A program made the translations under genes and the position numbers. This document shows positions 25,955 to 37,985 of a stretch of DNA of 64,000 nucleotides, one piece after another. Source of the stretch: Mucidula mucida (taxonomy: Eukaryota; Basidiomycota; Agaricomycetes; Agaricales; Physalacriaceae); assembly GCA_015501055.1 (NCBI GenBank), contig JADNYV010000061.1:62001-126000 (forward strand), in the 5' to 3' direction. Numbering within the stretch: the stretch's first letter is position 1; every line of letters begins with the position of its first letter. Under the pieces are notes generated by a model, which was not told where the DNA came from, did no database searches, and was given only the letters and a program-made list of their open reading frames with translations.

Positions 25955-28843
25955 ATGTCACGTTGTTTCAACTCCGCCGCCTTGCCTGTTTCGGCATGCG
26001 GCTTACAAGCTCTTCCCTCGACCATCCCGAAACGGTGTCCCTGCCTGGCCCGCTATGAGCTCTCATATCGCCCGCTGCTGCGCCTGGAGCCGTCGGTGAA
26101 CACGACAACGTAAGTTCCGTATCTGCTCCTCGTTCTGCACGTTGCTGACGTCGTACAGCGTCGTGACAACAACGACCACGACCACGACATACGCGCCCAT
26201 TGCGCTGCCCCCGCTGCCACCGCCGTCGTCACCCAAAGATCCCAAGCTGTACCCGCTGGCACATGCCACGCTGCCCCAGTCACTCCGCCATTTTCCGTTG
26301 ACGTTTCCCGGTGGCACGCGCGCAACATTCCGCGACGGTGATGACGGTGATCAGGAGATGCAGGAGGAGCAGGAGCTCGCTTCCGGAGCCGGCTGGCGTA
26401 TGCTGAAACGCGACGAGGACGCCGAGAACCAGTCTGTTGTCGGTCTTGCAGAGGCCATTGAGCGGTATGGCAAAAAGCGGTCTCATGGCGCAGAGGCGAT
26501 GATGGAGGGTGTCGAGTCGACGTCGGAAATGGACTCGAGTCCGCCGCCGCCGCGTAAAAAGGCGCGATCCGTTGGTCTGCCGCCTATATCGACTATGAAT
26601 GCAGCTGCCCCGCCTTCACCCTTACCATCGCCGCATGGGTCCCCTCCACCTGAAACAATATGGCCTTCTGCTCCGCCTAGTGGCGCATCGTCCCCGTTAC
26701 CGCAGGCTCCTCTGCAGCCTGACATGTCACTCGTGACGCTCATGACACTACCAAACCTCGTCGAAAGCTTTTCACACTTGCCTTCCCCGCTACAGTCTCA
26801 CGTGCTTTTATCTCTGCTAAGACATTCCCAACTCTCCGTATTGCGCACACTGCACTCCGTTCTTACTCCCATTCTGGCCCGCGACTTCCTCACCCTCCTT
26901 CCTCCTGAGCTAGTCTCCATCATCCTCAGTTATCTCCCCTTCTCCGCCCTCGCCCGCGCCTCCCGAGTTTCAAAGTCGTGGCGCGCTATTATAGACTCGG
27001 ATCCCGTGCTTTGGCGAGACCTCTTAATAAGTACGCGAATATGGTTTGGCGGGCAGTCTGAAAACGCCTTTGCAAAGGCCGTCATGGCCCGTCGCCAACA
27101 GGAATATAAGATTCCTCCGGCTTTGCCTCTTCCTCATCCTTACAAAATCCTCTTCAAGTCGCGTCACCTTACTCGAACTCGCTGGGTGAATAATGCTGAC
27201 CCGAATCACATCTCCTTCCCGGCCCATGGATCATCTGTCGTCACATGCCTCATCTTCTCACATGGTCGTATAATATCTGCCTCCGACGACCATTCCATCC
27301 ATGTCTATTGTCCTGTAACGGGCGAGATGCTTCGCTCACTCGACGGTCATGAAGGCGGGGTATGGGCGCTAGCAGCCACCAAAGACATCCTTGTCAGTGG
27401 CTCGACCGATCGGACTGTCAGGATATGGGACTTGTCAACAGGTCGTTGTACCCATGTCTTTGGCGGCCATACCAGCACAGTCCGCTGTTTAGCAATCGTC
27501 AAGCCAGAGTGGATCGATGTCGAAAACGAGCCTGGTGTTATTACCAGGGAAAAGTGGCCAAAACGTCCAGTGATTGTCACTGGTAGTCGCGACCACTCAT
27601 TGCGTGTTTGGACCCTTCCAAAGTCGGGCGAGCCCGAATATAGGTGTTATGAGGAAACCGACATGGATCCCACGGACGTTTCGGTGACTCATTCCATGCA
27701 GCATTCAAGACTTTTCTAATTGTATTGGCAGGATGCTCTTGAGAACCCGTATCATAGAGTACATCTCGAAGGCCACGACCACGCCGTAAGAGCGTTAGCC
27801 GCAAGAGGTCGCACCCTGGTTTCGGGCAGCTATGATTGCAATGTTCGGATATGGGACATTGCCAAAGGTACTTGCAAGCATGTTTTGCGAGGACATACCC
27901 AGAAAGGTATGACAATCGATGTATCGATGGAATTCCACTAATGTGTTCGACAGTCTACAGCGTTGTTCTAGATCCAGCGCGAAATCAAGCATGCTCAGGT
28001 TCCATGGACGGAACTGTACGTGTTTGGAACCTCCAGACGGGCGCGTGCCAGCACACGTTGAACGGCCATACGTCTTTGGTTGGCCTTTTGGGGCTTTCGC
28101 CCTCGTATCTCGTCTCAGCCGCTGCGGATTCGACTTTACGTATCTGGGATCCTGATACCGGAGAATTGCAACATACCCTTGCGGCTCATACCGGTGCTAT
28201 TACCTGCTTCCAGCACGATGAGTTCAAGGTATTGAGTGGCTCGGATGGAACTCTGAAAATGTGGAATATTCGGGATGGAACAGTGGTGCGGGACCTTCTG
28301 ACCGGCATAACGGGTGTCTGGCAAGTCGTCTTCGAGGGCAGATGGTGCGTCGCGGCAAGTAATCGCAATGACACGACCGTCCTCGACGTCTGGGATTTTG
28401 GAAGGGACGATGATGATGATTGGGTTGGGGAGCCACCTGGTTGGGAGTATGACGAAGACGCGACTGACGACGAAGATGATGATGGCGTGGGTCGATACGA
28501 GGGAGCGAATGGCTTAACGGTCGTAGACACGGACCCAGAGCAGGCGGAGATTGATGCTATGGACCAGGATTTGATGCCGTCGGAGACCGAGTCGACTATA
28601 GAGGTCGATGATGACATCCACCTGCGGTCAAGGCGCAACGACGATTTGGACGCTGAACCTATTATGGTTCAGTCCGACGAGGAGGAAGGCGGCGTCGGTG
28701 CCTCTCAGTGGGCGCCCAGCGCCAGGCAGCCACGCACTCGCGCTACTTCTGCAAGTACGCGTCGTGTGGCGTCGAATTCTACGAATCAGGCCGGAGAAGG
28801 ATCGAGCAGACCCAGGCCACGAATTAATGCACGTCGACGGTAG
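25955..28843 (+). CDS. Cdc4/FBXW7-type F-box and WD40 protein
   Basis: A substrate receptor of an SCF ubiquitin ligase, expected in the nucleus and acting on phosphodegron proteins. Four exons, 25955-26109, 26159-27683, 27732-27906 and 27954-28843, make 2745 nt in frame (914 aa). Order: Pro/Ser-rich low-complexity N-terminus; a helical segment before the F-box resembling the Cdc4 dimerisation domain (MTLPNLVESFSHLPSPLQ); F-box (LLPPELVSIILSYLPFSALARASRVSKSWRAI); a series of WD40 blades (SGSTDRTVRIWD, GSRDHSLRVW, SGSYDCNVRIWD, SGSMDGTVRVWN, SAAADSTLRIWD, SGSDGTLKMWN); a long Asp/Glu-rich tail and basic end. The start is the first in-frame ATG after a stop. A truncated paralogue sits at 37986-39268. 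Confidence 0.9.
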
Positions 28844-30254
28844 TACGTTGTACATTTATTGTTTCCCCTCTCACGATTGTTGTGCTATTCGTTCTCTTAT
28901 CCGGTGTTCACTCGAATATAATTTTGTTACATATACCTAGTACATACCTACTTTTTTACTGTGGAAACCCTCATACATCTGCTCAGCATTGTACTCATAT
29001 CCTGGATCAGACTTGCTTGTTAGGATCTCCTCCAATGTCTAAAGTCCACGACTGAGACGTCCTTCTCTTGACGTGGGCCGGCGGCGGAAGTAATGCGATG
29101 CTACAACGTCTGTGCGGCAGGCTGAGCGTATAAGAAGCCTCGGGGGCAGTTGCCCTCAGGTCAACTGGACGTGTCGAAAAGGCTAAATGAACCGAATCTT
29201 GGGAACATGGAACACTCCATTCTTGGGAATCTGTTAATTCCTTCCGTGCCGCCCTCTTAATGGCGCCGAGAGGAAGGAAGGGCGTTGACGTGCTCTGTCA
29301 GTGCGCGCGTATTGTATCCTGCTCCCCTCCCCCCCCTGGTAAAATGCTGCCCCGGTTGAACAGGATCAGTCAGCGAGTTGCGTATTATTAGACGGGAGGA
29401 GGAGAGAGGGTTGGGCGCGCGCTGGGGGGGGGGGGGGGGGTCTCTCTTGTTGTACTTGAGCTGTTGGACAGTACCGTGTTCCGTGGCGGGTCCGAACCAA
29501 GGTCGGGTCTATTCCGAGCCTCCCCCCCCCTCCCCCCCCCGCGTAACTTCCCGAGACGCGAATGAAGCCCTATTGCTGTGTGTGCTAAACGCGGCGGACC
29601 AAACGCGCTGGCCGATCCTACCATATGCGGAGGGGTGAAGGGTGGTTCTTTTTACCCCGCCCAGGCGCCAGTGAAAGGAGTTCCTTATAAGAAACAAAGT
29701 AAGTTGGGGGTGATGTACTAGCCTCTTAGTAATGCCCATCCAGTGATTGACTATAGCACGAATGGTGTGTGTGGCCGGAATATGAGGCCCACGACAGCGA
29801 AGGGTGCAGCAATGTCTGGGTACCTGTCTTAATTCCGTTCATATATTTTGCGCATCGGAGCCTGTGATAGCGCCGGCTTTTGTTTGACAGCTCGTACTTA
29901 CCAGTGAATTGGTCGAAGACCCGCAAAATTTCCTGGGCAAGCCACGGCGGTTTCGCGACGCCAGAATGTCGGCCAACGTAACAAGAGAGAAAGTTGCCGA
30001 ATGAGTTGGCGAGGGAGGGGTGACAAAAGCCCGCGCCTCGGTAGCTTTTCAGGTTAGGCTGTTGGGAGTCTGATAGAATGTGAGGGCGGAGACTTCCAGT
30101 GGTAATATAATGCCCAAGAAGAAGAGCATTTGAGCACCTGCCTTGGCCTTCGCTGCCCTAAAACTGTCATTGACGTGCTACTGACAGTTTGCACCCAAGT
30201 TCGCGGGATGGTCATTCGAGCAATACAATCATTTAGGTTGTACATCTACCGGAA
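28844..30254. other. intergenic region between convergent genes, with G/C homopolymer tracts
   Basis: About 1.4 kb between the 3' ends of the Cdc4-like gene and the cyclophilin gene. It contains a 17-base G run and two 9-base C runs about 100 bp apart (annotated separately). No coding feature is recognised. Confidence 0.5.
29424..29540. repeat. homopolymer tracts: G17 and two C9 runs
   Basis: G17 at 29424-29440 and C9-T-C9 at 29522-29540. Runs of this length can form G-quadruplexes on one strand each and could pair into a long G:C hairpin. They are also hot spots for sequencing length error, so the exact run length is uncertain. Confidence 0.8.
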
Positions 30255-31020
30255 TCAGACGACCCGAGCTTTGTAAATCTTGACGTCTTCTCGAGGCCTT
30301 ACAGGATATTAGTGAGCTACTTGACAAAAAGGACGAGGTGAAAAGAATGACGAACTTGTCCTGTGTGTCAGTGGCCACGGCTCCTAGCCGCTGAACGACT
30401 CGCATGCCGGAACTGACGCGTCCAAAGATAGTATGTTTGTTATCCAAGAAGGGCGTCGGAGCTAACGTTATGAAAAATTGGGAGCCTGTTGTCAACATTG
30501 ACGTATAAGGATAAGTTGCTTCCTGTGCTGTGGTGGTGGGGGGAGGAAGGCGTACCGTTGGTATTGGGTCCCGAGTTTGCCATAGCCAGTATGCCTGCGC
30601 CTGTGAAGCGCAGTTCGGGTGTTATTTCGTCTTCGCTTCATCTTTGGTCAGAATTTGACGGGGACATCAGCTGCATCTGACGCACAATCGCTGGCCGTAT
30701 ATGCTGGTGCCGCCACGACCTGTTCCCGTCGGATCTCCGCCTTGGATCATGAAGTCCTGGTGCGCGTCATTCTCAATAGAGTGTCGTGATGCGGGCTAAC
30801 AAAAGACTGACCGATATTATTCGGTGGAAGATGACGCCGTTGTAGTATCCCTTCCTTGCTAATTCTGCGAAGTTTTTGCAGGCCTGTAAAAGGGCAGTAA
30901 CTTATATATAAACCCTAGGAATTCTGATACCATGATGGTAGGTACCTTTGGCGCGTGGTGCGTATACAGTTCGAATTGTATGTCGCCCATATTAGTCTCT
31001 AGCACGACTGTTTCGGTCAT
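30255..31020 (-). CDS. peptidyl-prolyl cis-trans isomerase, PPIL1/Cyp1-type cyclophilin
   Basis: Catalyses cis-trans isomerisation of peptidyl-prolyl bonds; PPIL1-type cyclophilins act in the spliceosome. Six exons: 30946-31020, 30812-30883, 30686-30756, 30556-30635, 30356-30485, 30255-30297. They total 471 nt (156 aa), the usual size of this single-domain class. Motifs: [14 protein letters not shown] start, [19 protein letters not shown] with the catalytic Arg, [20 protein letters not shown], and [12 protein letters not shown]. The C-terminus ends VKIYKARVV. Introns are 50-70 bp, GT-AG. Divergent from an F-box gene only about 210 bp away, so the promoters probably overlap. Confidence 0.93.
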
Positions 31021-31228
31021 TTTGCGTAGATAACAGCGGCTGCTAAAGGATGTGTGACGGTCAAGAGCAAAGTGATCGGTGCACTGCCACAGTCTACCTC
31101 CGACCACTATCATCAACAAAGAAAAGAGGCAAGTTTTTCATGGTTTCTCCCCTGGAGAAACAAGGTCTCAACCAGCATATTGATAGGTGCTGTATCTGCT
31201 TTGTCTATTGTCGCGAAAAACGCGTAAA
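31021..31228. promoter_or_regulatory. short divergent promoter region
   Basis: 208 bp between the start codons of the cyclophilin (minus) and the F-box gene (plus). It must contain both core promoters if both are expressed. No strong TATA box is visible. Confidence 0.4.
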
Positions 31229-32835
31229 ATGAGCTGCTTCCATCTCATTCCCTACCAGACCACCTCCATGCGACGCGCCTTCGTTCTTCCTTCAAAAGCC
31301 GATGTAGCTTCTCTGCTTGTACATGCCTCCCTTCTTCAGTCGCAGATTACTTCGCTCGAGAAAGACATGTTGCGTCTTCGAAACACGTTTACGCTCCTTG
31401 ACACGAAAAACCACAGAACACGTTCAATGATTTGAAGCGATACCGTGATCAACTGAGCCACAATTTGGATGACATCCGTGCGTTCTCTCAACATTCGGGC
31501 ATGCGACTCCTTCCTGCAGAGCTCCTTGAGATCATCTTTGAGTCCGCATGCGACTCCTGCGATACTTTTCGGACGCCTTTAAGTATTAGCGCGACGTGCT
31601 TTTACTGGAGGAAGATCGCTATATCTAGAGCGGTGCTTTGGACGCATATCTATGTCAGTGCCGATGATCCCCACACACCAGTAAACCTTTTCCTTCGACG
31701 GTCCGCGGGGATGCCACTGACTGTCAAGATTGTTGGCAGTCGTCCGACGTCCGTTGACGATGGCCCTTATCCAATAGATCCCCGTGTTGCAGGGATTTTT
31801 AGGTCTCGCGAACGATGGCGTGCGGCCGATATCACGTTGTCGCCGCACGAATGGCAATATCTGAAAAAGCTGTGTTGGGGCAGCGACCGGTTTATGCCCC
31901 TCCTCGAATCGTTTGGAGGCGGGGCCATAGTTGACGATGGAACTATGTCGCCAGGCTTATTGGACTTTCTCGACTGGTCACCTCTGCTTCACGCTGTCAC
32001 TCTCCTTGAAACCACAACTGAGGAGATGAAACGAACGCTTGATTGGAGCCGGTTGACTGACGTCGTAACGCAGTTCTCGAGTGAACTGGACATAATGGAC
32101 ATGTGGTTTGAGAGAGACCTTCACGCCGACGGGGTCTCGTATGGTCAGGACGCTGTATGCCGCAGGCATCTCGCTATTTGTGGTGCAATTCCGCCCATTT
32201 CTGCCGACATGGTGATAACCTCGCTGGAGATTGCACCTAGCGTCTGGTCTAGCCAAGTCCTACAGTGCATACGTGCCCTCTGTATTCCGATGCTTGAGGA
32301 GCTCGCTATCATCTTCGGTCCCGATTCACCTGACATCCTCACCAGATATTTCCTGCCGAAATACAGCAGGAAGGAGACGTGTCCTTTTGTTGGATTCTTA
32401 CGCGCCTCGCAATGTCAACTTAAGGCTCTTCGTATTTTTGTCAAAGGAATCAACATTCGTTATGCCATTAGAATTTAGCATTGGGGATCTATAGCCATCT
32501 TGGAGCTCACGCCTACCCTCTTGCGTTTGAGCGTCATTGAATGCGCACCGTCCTTGATCACCGATGAGCTGCTCTCGGACCGCGATTTCAGTCCTTGCTT
32601 GAAGGAGCTAGAGCTTGTCTGGTCTTCGAGTGGCGTCACCTTTGACGACGCGTTGCTTGGACGGATGCTGGATGGCCGTGTGGCTGGAGCTCTTTCTTCG
32701 GTCGCCTTGGGTGCCCGAGCAGGGAGCGCGGTATCGAAGGGAGTTTTGGACCTCATGGAGACCCTTCGACGGAGGAACGTCAGTCAGCGTGAGGCTCTGG
32801 TAGATTGCATACGCGTTCATGAGTGGTGGGGATAG
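31229..32835 (+). pseudogene. F-box protein related to T2 (frameshift plus in-frame stop)
   Basis: A divergent relative of T2, about 530 codons. It starts MSCFHLIPYQ at 31229 and has a coiled-coil-like region (SLLQSQITSLEKDMLRLR), an F-box (LLPAELLEIIFESAC, ISATCFYWRKIAIS, VLWTHIYVS) and a C-terminal domain ending with SSVALGARAG and METLRRRNV, matching the T2 end. Two breaks: the first ends at 31433-31435 and the next frame opens just upstream, needing one base in an A-rich run near 31410; then a TAG at 32476-32478 interrupts a frame that continues unchanged on the far side. A 36 bp intron removing the stop is formally possible but too short to be convincing. Confidence 0.7.
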
Positions 32836-33479
32836 AGCGGTCATTCTTCGGACGGAGGCGATTGGGCGTTGTACGTATGAGAAGAATGAAGGACAACAGA
32901 GAAACTTCGGTGGTGAGTTCGTGAAGCTGAAAAGGTGACGCTGCATGTGGGCACGGGGTGTCGGCCAAGAACAGGTACTTATTGAGATCTCCGAGGACAG
33001 CATGCTGCGAGCAGAATACTATTTGTGCCCTGCTACGATATGCCAGGTAATTGTGGTCTTCCTTTCTGAAGCAAGCAAAATCCTGGTCCTCTTGATATCT
33101 ACATAGCTGCAAATTGAATCCGGCTGGTAAGTAATATCAGATAAGATAAACCCAAGACAATCCGATCAATGTTGTCAATGGTGTCGGCACGGCAGTGCTC
33201 AAGGCTGTGTAGCGGAGTCTTAACTTGAGTCCGGCAGGTGGCAAGTCCCGTCTCCTTTCTTCACTCTGTCCTCATCTGCAGACATCGTTCATCGTCCTTT
33301 CAGCCTTCACATCTGCAAAGCGACTTGGAATTTTTTTCCTCGCAAATGGTTCGTAGTTTTCTCAAATTCTTGATCAAAATCCCAGCGACCCAGAATACTG
33401 GGTCGAACCGACAGAATGGAATCATCCGTTGCTCTCCTTTCAAGTCCAAAAGATCTGCGGCTCACGCTATGACATATGC
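32836..33479. other. spacer
   Basis: A 640 bp gap between the F-box gene and the CDF gene. The frame of the CDF first exon stays open upstream to about 33355 without an ATG, so an additional 5' exon of the transporter may lie here. Confidence 0.4.
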
Positions 33480-35234
33480 ATGCAGGATTCTCCCAAGGAT
33501 GCGACTAGCGCAAGCGCGACTAGTGCTTTGGTAGGTCGCATCTTCCTCTCCTCGTCATGGCTGTATATCTTATGTGGCGCAGGACCAACAGCCTACGCTG
33601 TCCTCGGCAGATGTGGACGTCGAACGCGCTTCGTCGAGCGGGACGACAGCTATAGATCCGTTCAATTTGCAGAATGGCGTGCTGCCGGAGGATGAGATTG
33701 CGATGATAAGGAAGAGGAAGAAGGGCAAGGCTGTTGCAAAGTATCAGCACAAGCAAAACGATGCAAGTGACCTCCTACTCGAGTGTTATTAAAGTCTAAC
33801 GTTCGTATTCTAGCTTATCTCATACCTCTTAAAACCCATGGAAGAGCATACTAATGAGGCGCAAAATGAAGAGGACGCCAATCGGGTATACGTACGTGCG
33901 TTCGCGATTCATATTCACATACAAGACTTACGGTGAGGATTGTAGGTAAAAATCGCGGTCTATGCAAGTTTGATCGCCAACTTTGGCCTGTGCGTGATTC
34001 AAAGTAAGTGTCTTTCTGTGCGTCTCTCCTACATCTGACGCGACTCTTAGTGTATGCCGCCATATCGTCTCTCTCGCTTTCTCTCCTAGCCACTGGCATT
34101 GATTCGGTGTTCGACATTGGAAGCAACATACTACTCTTCTGGCTTCACCGCAAGTCCAAGAAGCTGGACAGTAGCAAATGGCCCGTTGGTGGGGCGCGCT
34201 TGGAATGTATCGGCAATATTGTTTATGGTCAGTGTCTTGTTCTGTGCGAGCCAGCAGTCTATTCATTGAGATCTAGGTTTCTTGTGCGTTTATTTGACCA
34301 ACTTGAGTTTAGCAATGTCTGAACTCTCACATAGAATGGGTTCCGTTAATCTAATCGTGGCTATCGAGTCGATCCGGTCTATCATATCTAAAGAGGGTGA
34401 CGCTTTGTCTGAATTCCATCTCCCCTCCATTATTGCAGTCGCTGCTGCTTTGGGTGCTCAAAATTTCTGTCCTTTAAAAACTCTGAACTCATTCCTTTCT
34501 AGGCGTGAAATTCCTCCTCTTCCTCGGCTCGTTCCCTTTTCGTAAACACTCGAGCCAGGTCCAGGTTCTTTGGGAGGATCACCGTAACGATCTGTGGATC
34601 AACTCTTTTGGTATCCTCATGGCTACTGGAGGGAGTAAATGGAAGTGGTGTAAGTTCATTCCTCCTTCGCCATATACCTCTGTATTCATTTTCATTTCGC
34701 TAGGGCTCGACCCGCTTGGTGCCATCCTTGTGAGTCGCTTGCTCTCAACTCTGGTGTCGGCCCCTCAGTTTAAGCCTTGTTGTAGATCGCCCTCGGTATC
34801 ATAATTTCTTGGACGCGCACCATTTGGCGAGAGTTCGAGCTCCTGGCGGGCAAGTCTGCGCCCAAGGACTTCCTCCAGCTCATAGTCTACAAGTCCATGA
34901 CATTCAACGACGACATCGAAAAGATCGATACCGTTCGCGCGTACCATGTACGTGTCCTCCATACCTCCCTTCAATGTGTCTGAGTTTCTGCAGAGCGGTC
35001 CCGACTATTTCGTCGAAGTGGACATTGTGATGGACGGGGCGACGCCGTTATGGAAGGCGCACGATATCAGCCAGGCGCTGCAGGACAAGCTTGAGGTCCT
35101 GCCTAATGTCGAAAGGGTATTCGTGCACGTGGATCATGAGACGACACATGTGCCGGTATGTGTTTTCTGGTTCTTGACGTCTTGGTTTTTGGTGCTCATT
35201 GGTTGGGATATAGGAACATCGGAAGTATGTTTAG
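33480..35234 (+). CDS. cation diffusion facilitator (CDF) family transporter
   Basis: A proton-coupled divalent metal (Zn, Mn or Fe class) exporter with six membrane segments and a cytosolic C-terminal domain. Twelve exons (33480-33530 to 35214-35234) total 1188 nt in frame (395 aa). Membrane part: VKIAVYASLIANFGLCVIQ, then the metal-site helix GIDSVFDIGSN, and the second metal helix WEDHRNDLWIN. C-terminal domain: DDIEKIDTVRAYH, YFVEVDIVMDG, ERVFVHVDHE. Exon 6 is only 7 nt (34277-34283) and is needed to join the frame. The intron at 33763-33813 has a GC donor (GCAAGT). The start is the first in-frame ATG; the open frame upstream means the N-terminus may be longer. Confidence 0.9.
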
Positions 35235-35480
35235 AGAGTGCGTGTAGGAGAATTTGGAACGATGATACGAGTGTATACCAGAGAAAGTTACTCATATAAC
35301 ACCACGATTACTAATTCTGCTAATGCTGCCTCCCTGCATGCTCCCCCACTATCACACATCAAGACTAGGAGGTATGGGCCTACTCTAACTTTTAAGTCTT
35401 GAGGATATGTAGCCGTGGGAAAATGCGGCCCGAAATGCCGCAAGCAGAAATTTGGTTTCCTTCCATTTCCTTCTACCATC

Positions 35481-36330
35481 ATGAGAGCTGTTATCCAGAG
35501 AGTAGCCTCTGCATCTGTTGCAGGTAATCTGCTATTTGAAAAGAACTTTCTTTGTTCTGACTCACTCAGTACTTGTCCAGTTGATGGAGAAACTATCTCA
35601 AAAATATCCAAAGGCTTGATGGTATTGGTTGGCATTGGCTCAGGTAGGACCTCTGAGGATGCTGCTTCAAGACTCAGAATGTTATAGACGACACGACCAG
35701 TGATGCATCGATCATTGTTAAGAAAATGTAACTCTGCCTCTCATCTCCCGACTAGTATTCCTCTTATGATTGACGTAGCTTGGGAATTCGCGTCTTTTCC
35801 GATGTAGACGAGCCTCGCAAGATGTGGAAGACCAACGTCAAAGATGTTGACGGAGAAATCCTTTGTGTTTCCCAGTTCACTCTTCTCGCCGATACGACCA
35901 AGGACAAACCTGATTTCCATCGTGCTATGGTCCGTCGCGACTGCATGCTTCGCGTTCTTCCTGACGGCCTCGTCTAGCCCACAGAACCTGCTAAGGAATT
36001 GTATTCTACCTTCTTACGCATGCTAGGCGAGGCTTACAAACCCGACAAGATTCAAGGTAAGTTTTCTTGGATTCATCCTTCATACCGCGTATCTGATGTT
36101 ACCGACAGACGGAAAGTTCGGTGCTATGATGAACGTTTCTCTGACAAACGAAGCAAGTGACCCTAGCTCTCACTCCTGTTTGTAATGGATATCTCATCCT
36201 GTCGCAGGGGCCGATAACGTTGACGGTCGACTCTCGCAAGTTTGAGTATGTCGAAAATGGAAAGGACAGTAATACGCCGAAGGGCGCTAAGAACAAGAAA
36301 GGAAATGTGACTCCCATGGCGAAAGAGTAA
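35481..36330 (+). CDS. DTD1: D-aminoacyl-tRNA deacylase
   Basis: Hydrolyses D-amino acids mischarged on tRNA, a chirality proofreading step in cytosolic translation. Seven exons, 35481-35523, 35581-35643, 35688-35727, 35779-35929, 35978-36056, 36109-36152, 36208-36330, give 543 nt (180 aa). The start [13 protein letters not shown] is typical. Both family signatures are present: SQFTL (from VSQFTLLAD) and NEGPITL (the N-x-P-x-T cross-subunit loop). The C-terminal Lys-rich tail beyond the family core is an extension. The intron at 36153-36207 uses a GC donor (GCAAGT). The ATG follows the CDF gene by about 250 bp in the same direction. Confidence 0.93.
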
Positions 36331-37985
36331 GGATTTTGGGTTGCAGATACAGTTTGAGCTGACGTCCGATCTAGGTAACTTTTAACCTTGTTTGACATGT
36401 ACCTATAGACTCCGATGAGCTGGAGAAAGGATGTCCCGCTTCGACTCCAAAATTCGAGATATAGTTCCACGAGATCTAGTGTTTTCCCCTTTCTGCGTTG
36501 TCTCTGGGCTCAGGTCGACGGTCAACTGATTTCTGCAAAGAATTGATGAATGTTGGTCCGCCACTCGTTTTAAAGCTGATGATGACCTTGGCACGCTCAG
36601 CAGGACCTGAGATAAGGCTGCCTGCCGCGCAGGCTTTCATGTTCCACTTATCCACGCCGACTTGGATCTACTGCAACCAACACATATCGCTGTACCACAG
36701 TCCTCCTCGATAGCATTTATCGGGGGTTTTTCAGAGGTGAATATCAGAGGTTTTAATCAATTTTCAGAAGCTGGGTAGAGTTGAAAGTCGCAAATCGTTT
36801 CCGAAATTGTACGCGCGCGGAAGGATGATTATAAGGGCGACGCACAGTAAATAGAGATACATGCGCGCCTCTCATTCTTGATTCCGTCCTGATGTGTATC
36901 GCTGACATCCGCAGTGGGTGTGTTGGAAGCGGTGGGAGTTCAAACAGCAGGGACCAATCGGTGAGCATATCAGGCGGCGTTTCTAAGTTCTCTGAGCGAA
37001 TTCCTTCATCTGTAGAGGCGGCCCAGATCCCACATTTTACCTCGGAACTTTTGAGTGTTGGCTCGCTGACAGTGACAGTATTTTGATGCAGGCCTTAGAG
37101 ATGTGCCGATTTGCTTATATGCTTCAGAGCATATATATCACGAAACACTATAAGTTCAGGCTTTATCTATCTGCGGAAAGTCTCAGCTACACAAGTGTCT
37201 TCCGATTGAGTATCATTGTGGGCCGCACGTTTTTGGCTCAATTGATGTGTAATATCACTTTCTTGTGCGCAAACCTCTATGTATTATGCGCTGGTGTGGT
37301 GCTGATTAGGCCAGTTCGTAATATTTTAGGCAATGGAGCACACTTTGGAGAAAAGCCTGGTATAACCAGGAGGTATACCTGCTGAACAGTATGTGCTCTA
37401 CTACGTTCTTGGGCAACAAAATATCCCATATCGTAGACCGCTGCGAATTCATCACCGAGGACTCGGCGGTCGCGCTCCTGGTTGAGGGACAAGTAGACTA
37501 TTTCGTGCGCTTCCTTTCAACTTATGCGTGAAAGACGGTACCAATGGACATTGTTGACAGACATCCATTAACCGTTCATCAAACCAAACGCTGAATACTT
37601 ATGTACTTCATGCAGACTCTTAGCACTCTGTACAGCGTTCGTGAGTTCTGGAACGGTAAACAAGCTTATCCTGCAATCATCAGCGCTATAGCGGTTCGTG
37701 AGTGCCCAGTGTCTATATTCGTTCTTGTGAAAGATATTGACAAGTGGAGTCGATAGATCTCGGTGAAAGTCAATCAGCATGGAGATGGATGGGTCAATGT
37801 AGAAGATCAACATTTTCCCATGTTGAGCTTGCGTTGAAAGCTTGAATGTCTACTGCGGTCCTACTCGCACTATCGCAACTTGCGCGCGTCGCGCTCACGC
37901 GCTCAGACCATCTGATTTCCAGTCACGTTCTTGTCCAGTCCTGTTGGATGATTTTTATCAATGATCAAACGCCTTTCAAAGCGCT
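36331..37985. other. 1.65 kb unassigned region
   Basis: No gene recognised. No F-box or dimerisation-domain sequence of the Cdc4-like family could be found upstream of the WD40-only paralogue, so that paralogue does not appear to have a decayed 5' half here. Confidence 0.4.

Noticed and set aside
28186..28638. 150-codon minus-strand frame within the Cdc4-like gene
   Set aside because: Antisense shadow of the WD40 blades and acidic tail.
32459..32494. possible intron removing the stop in the F-box gene at 31.2-32.8 kb
   Set aside because: GT-AG borders and in-frame length, but only 36 bp with no branch-site-like sequence; introns here are about 45 bp or longer.
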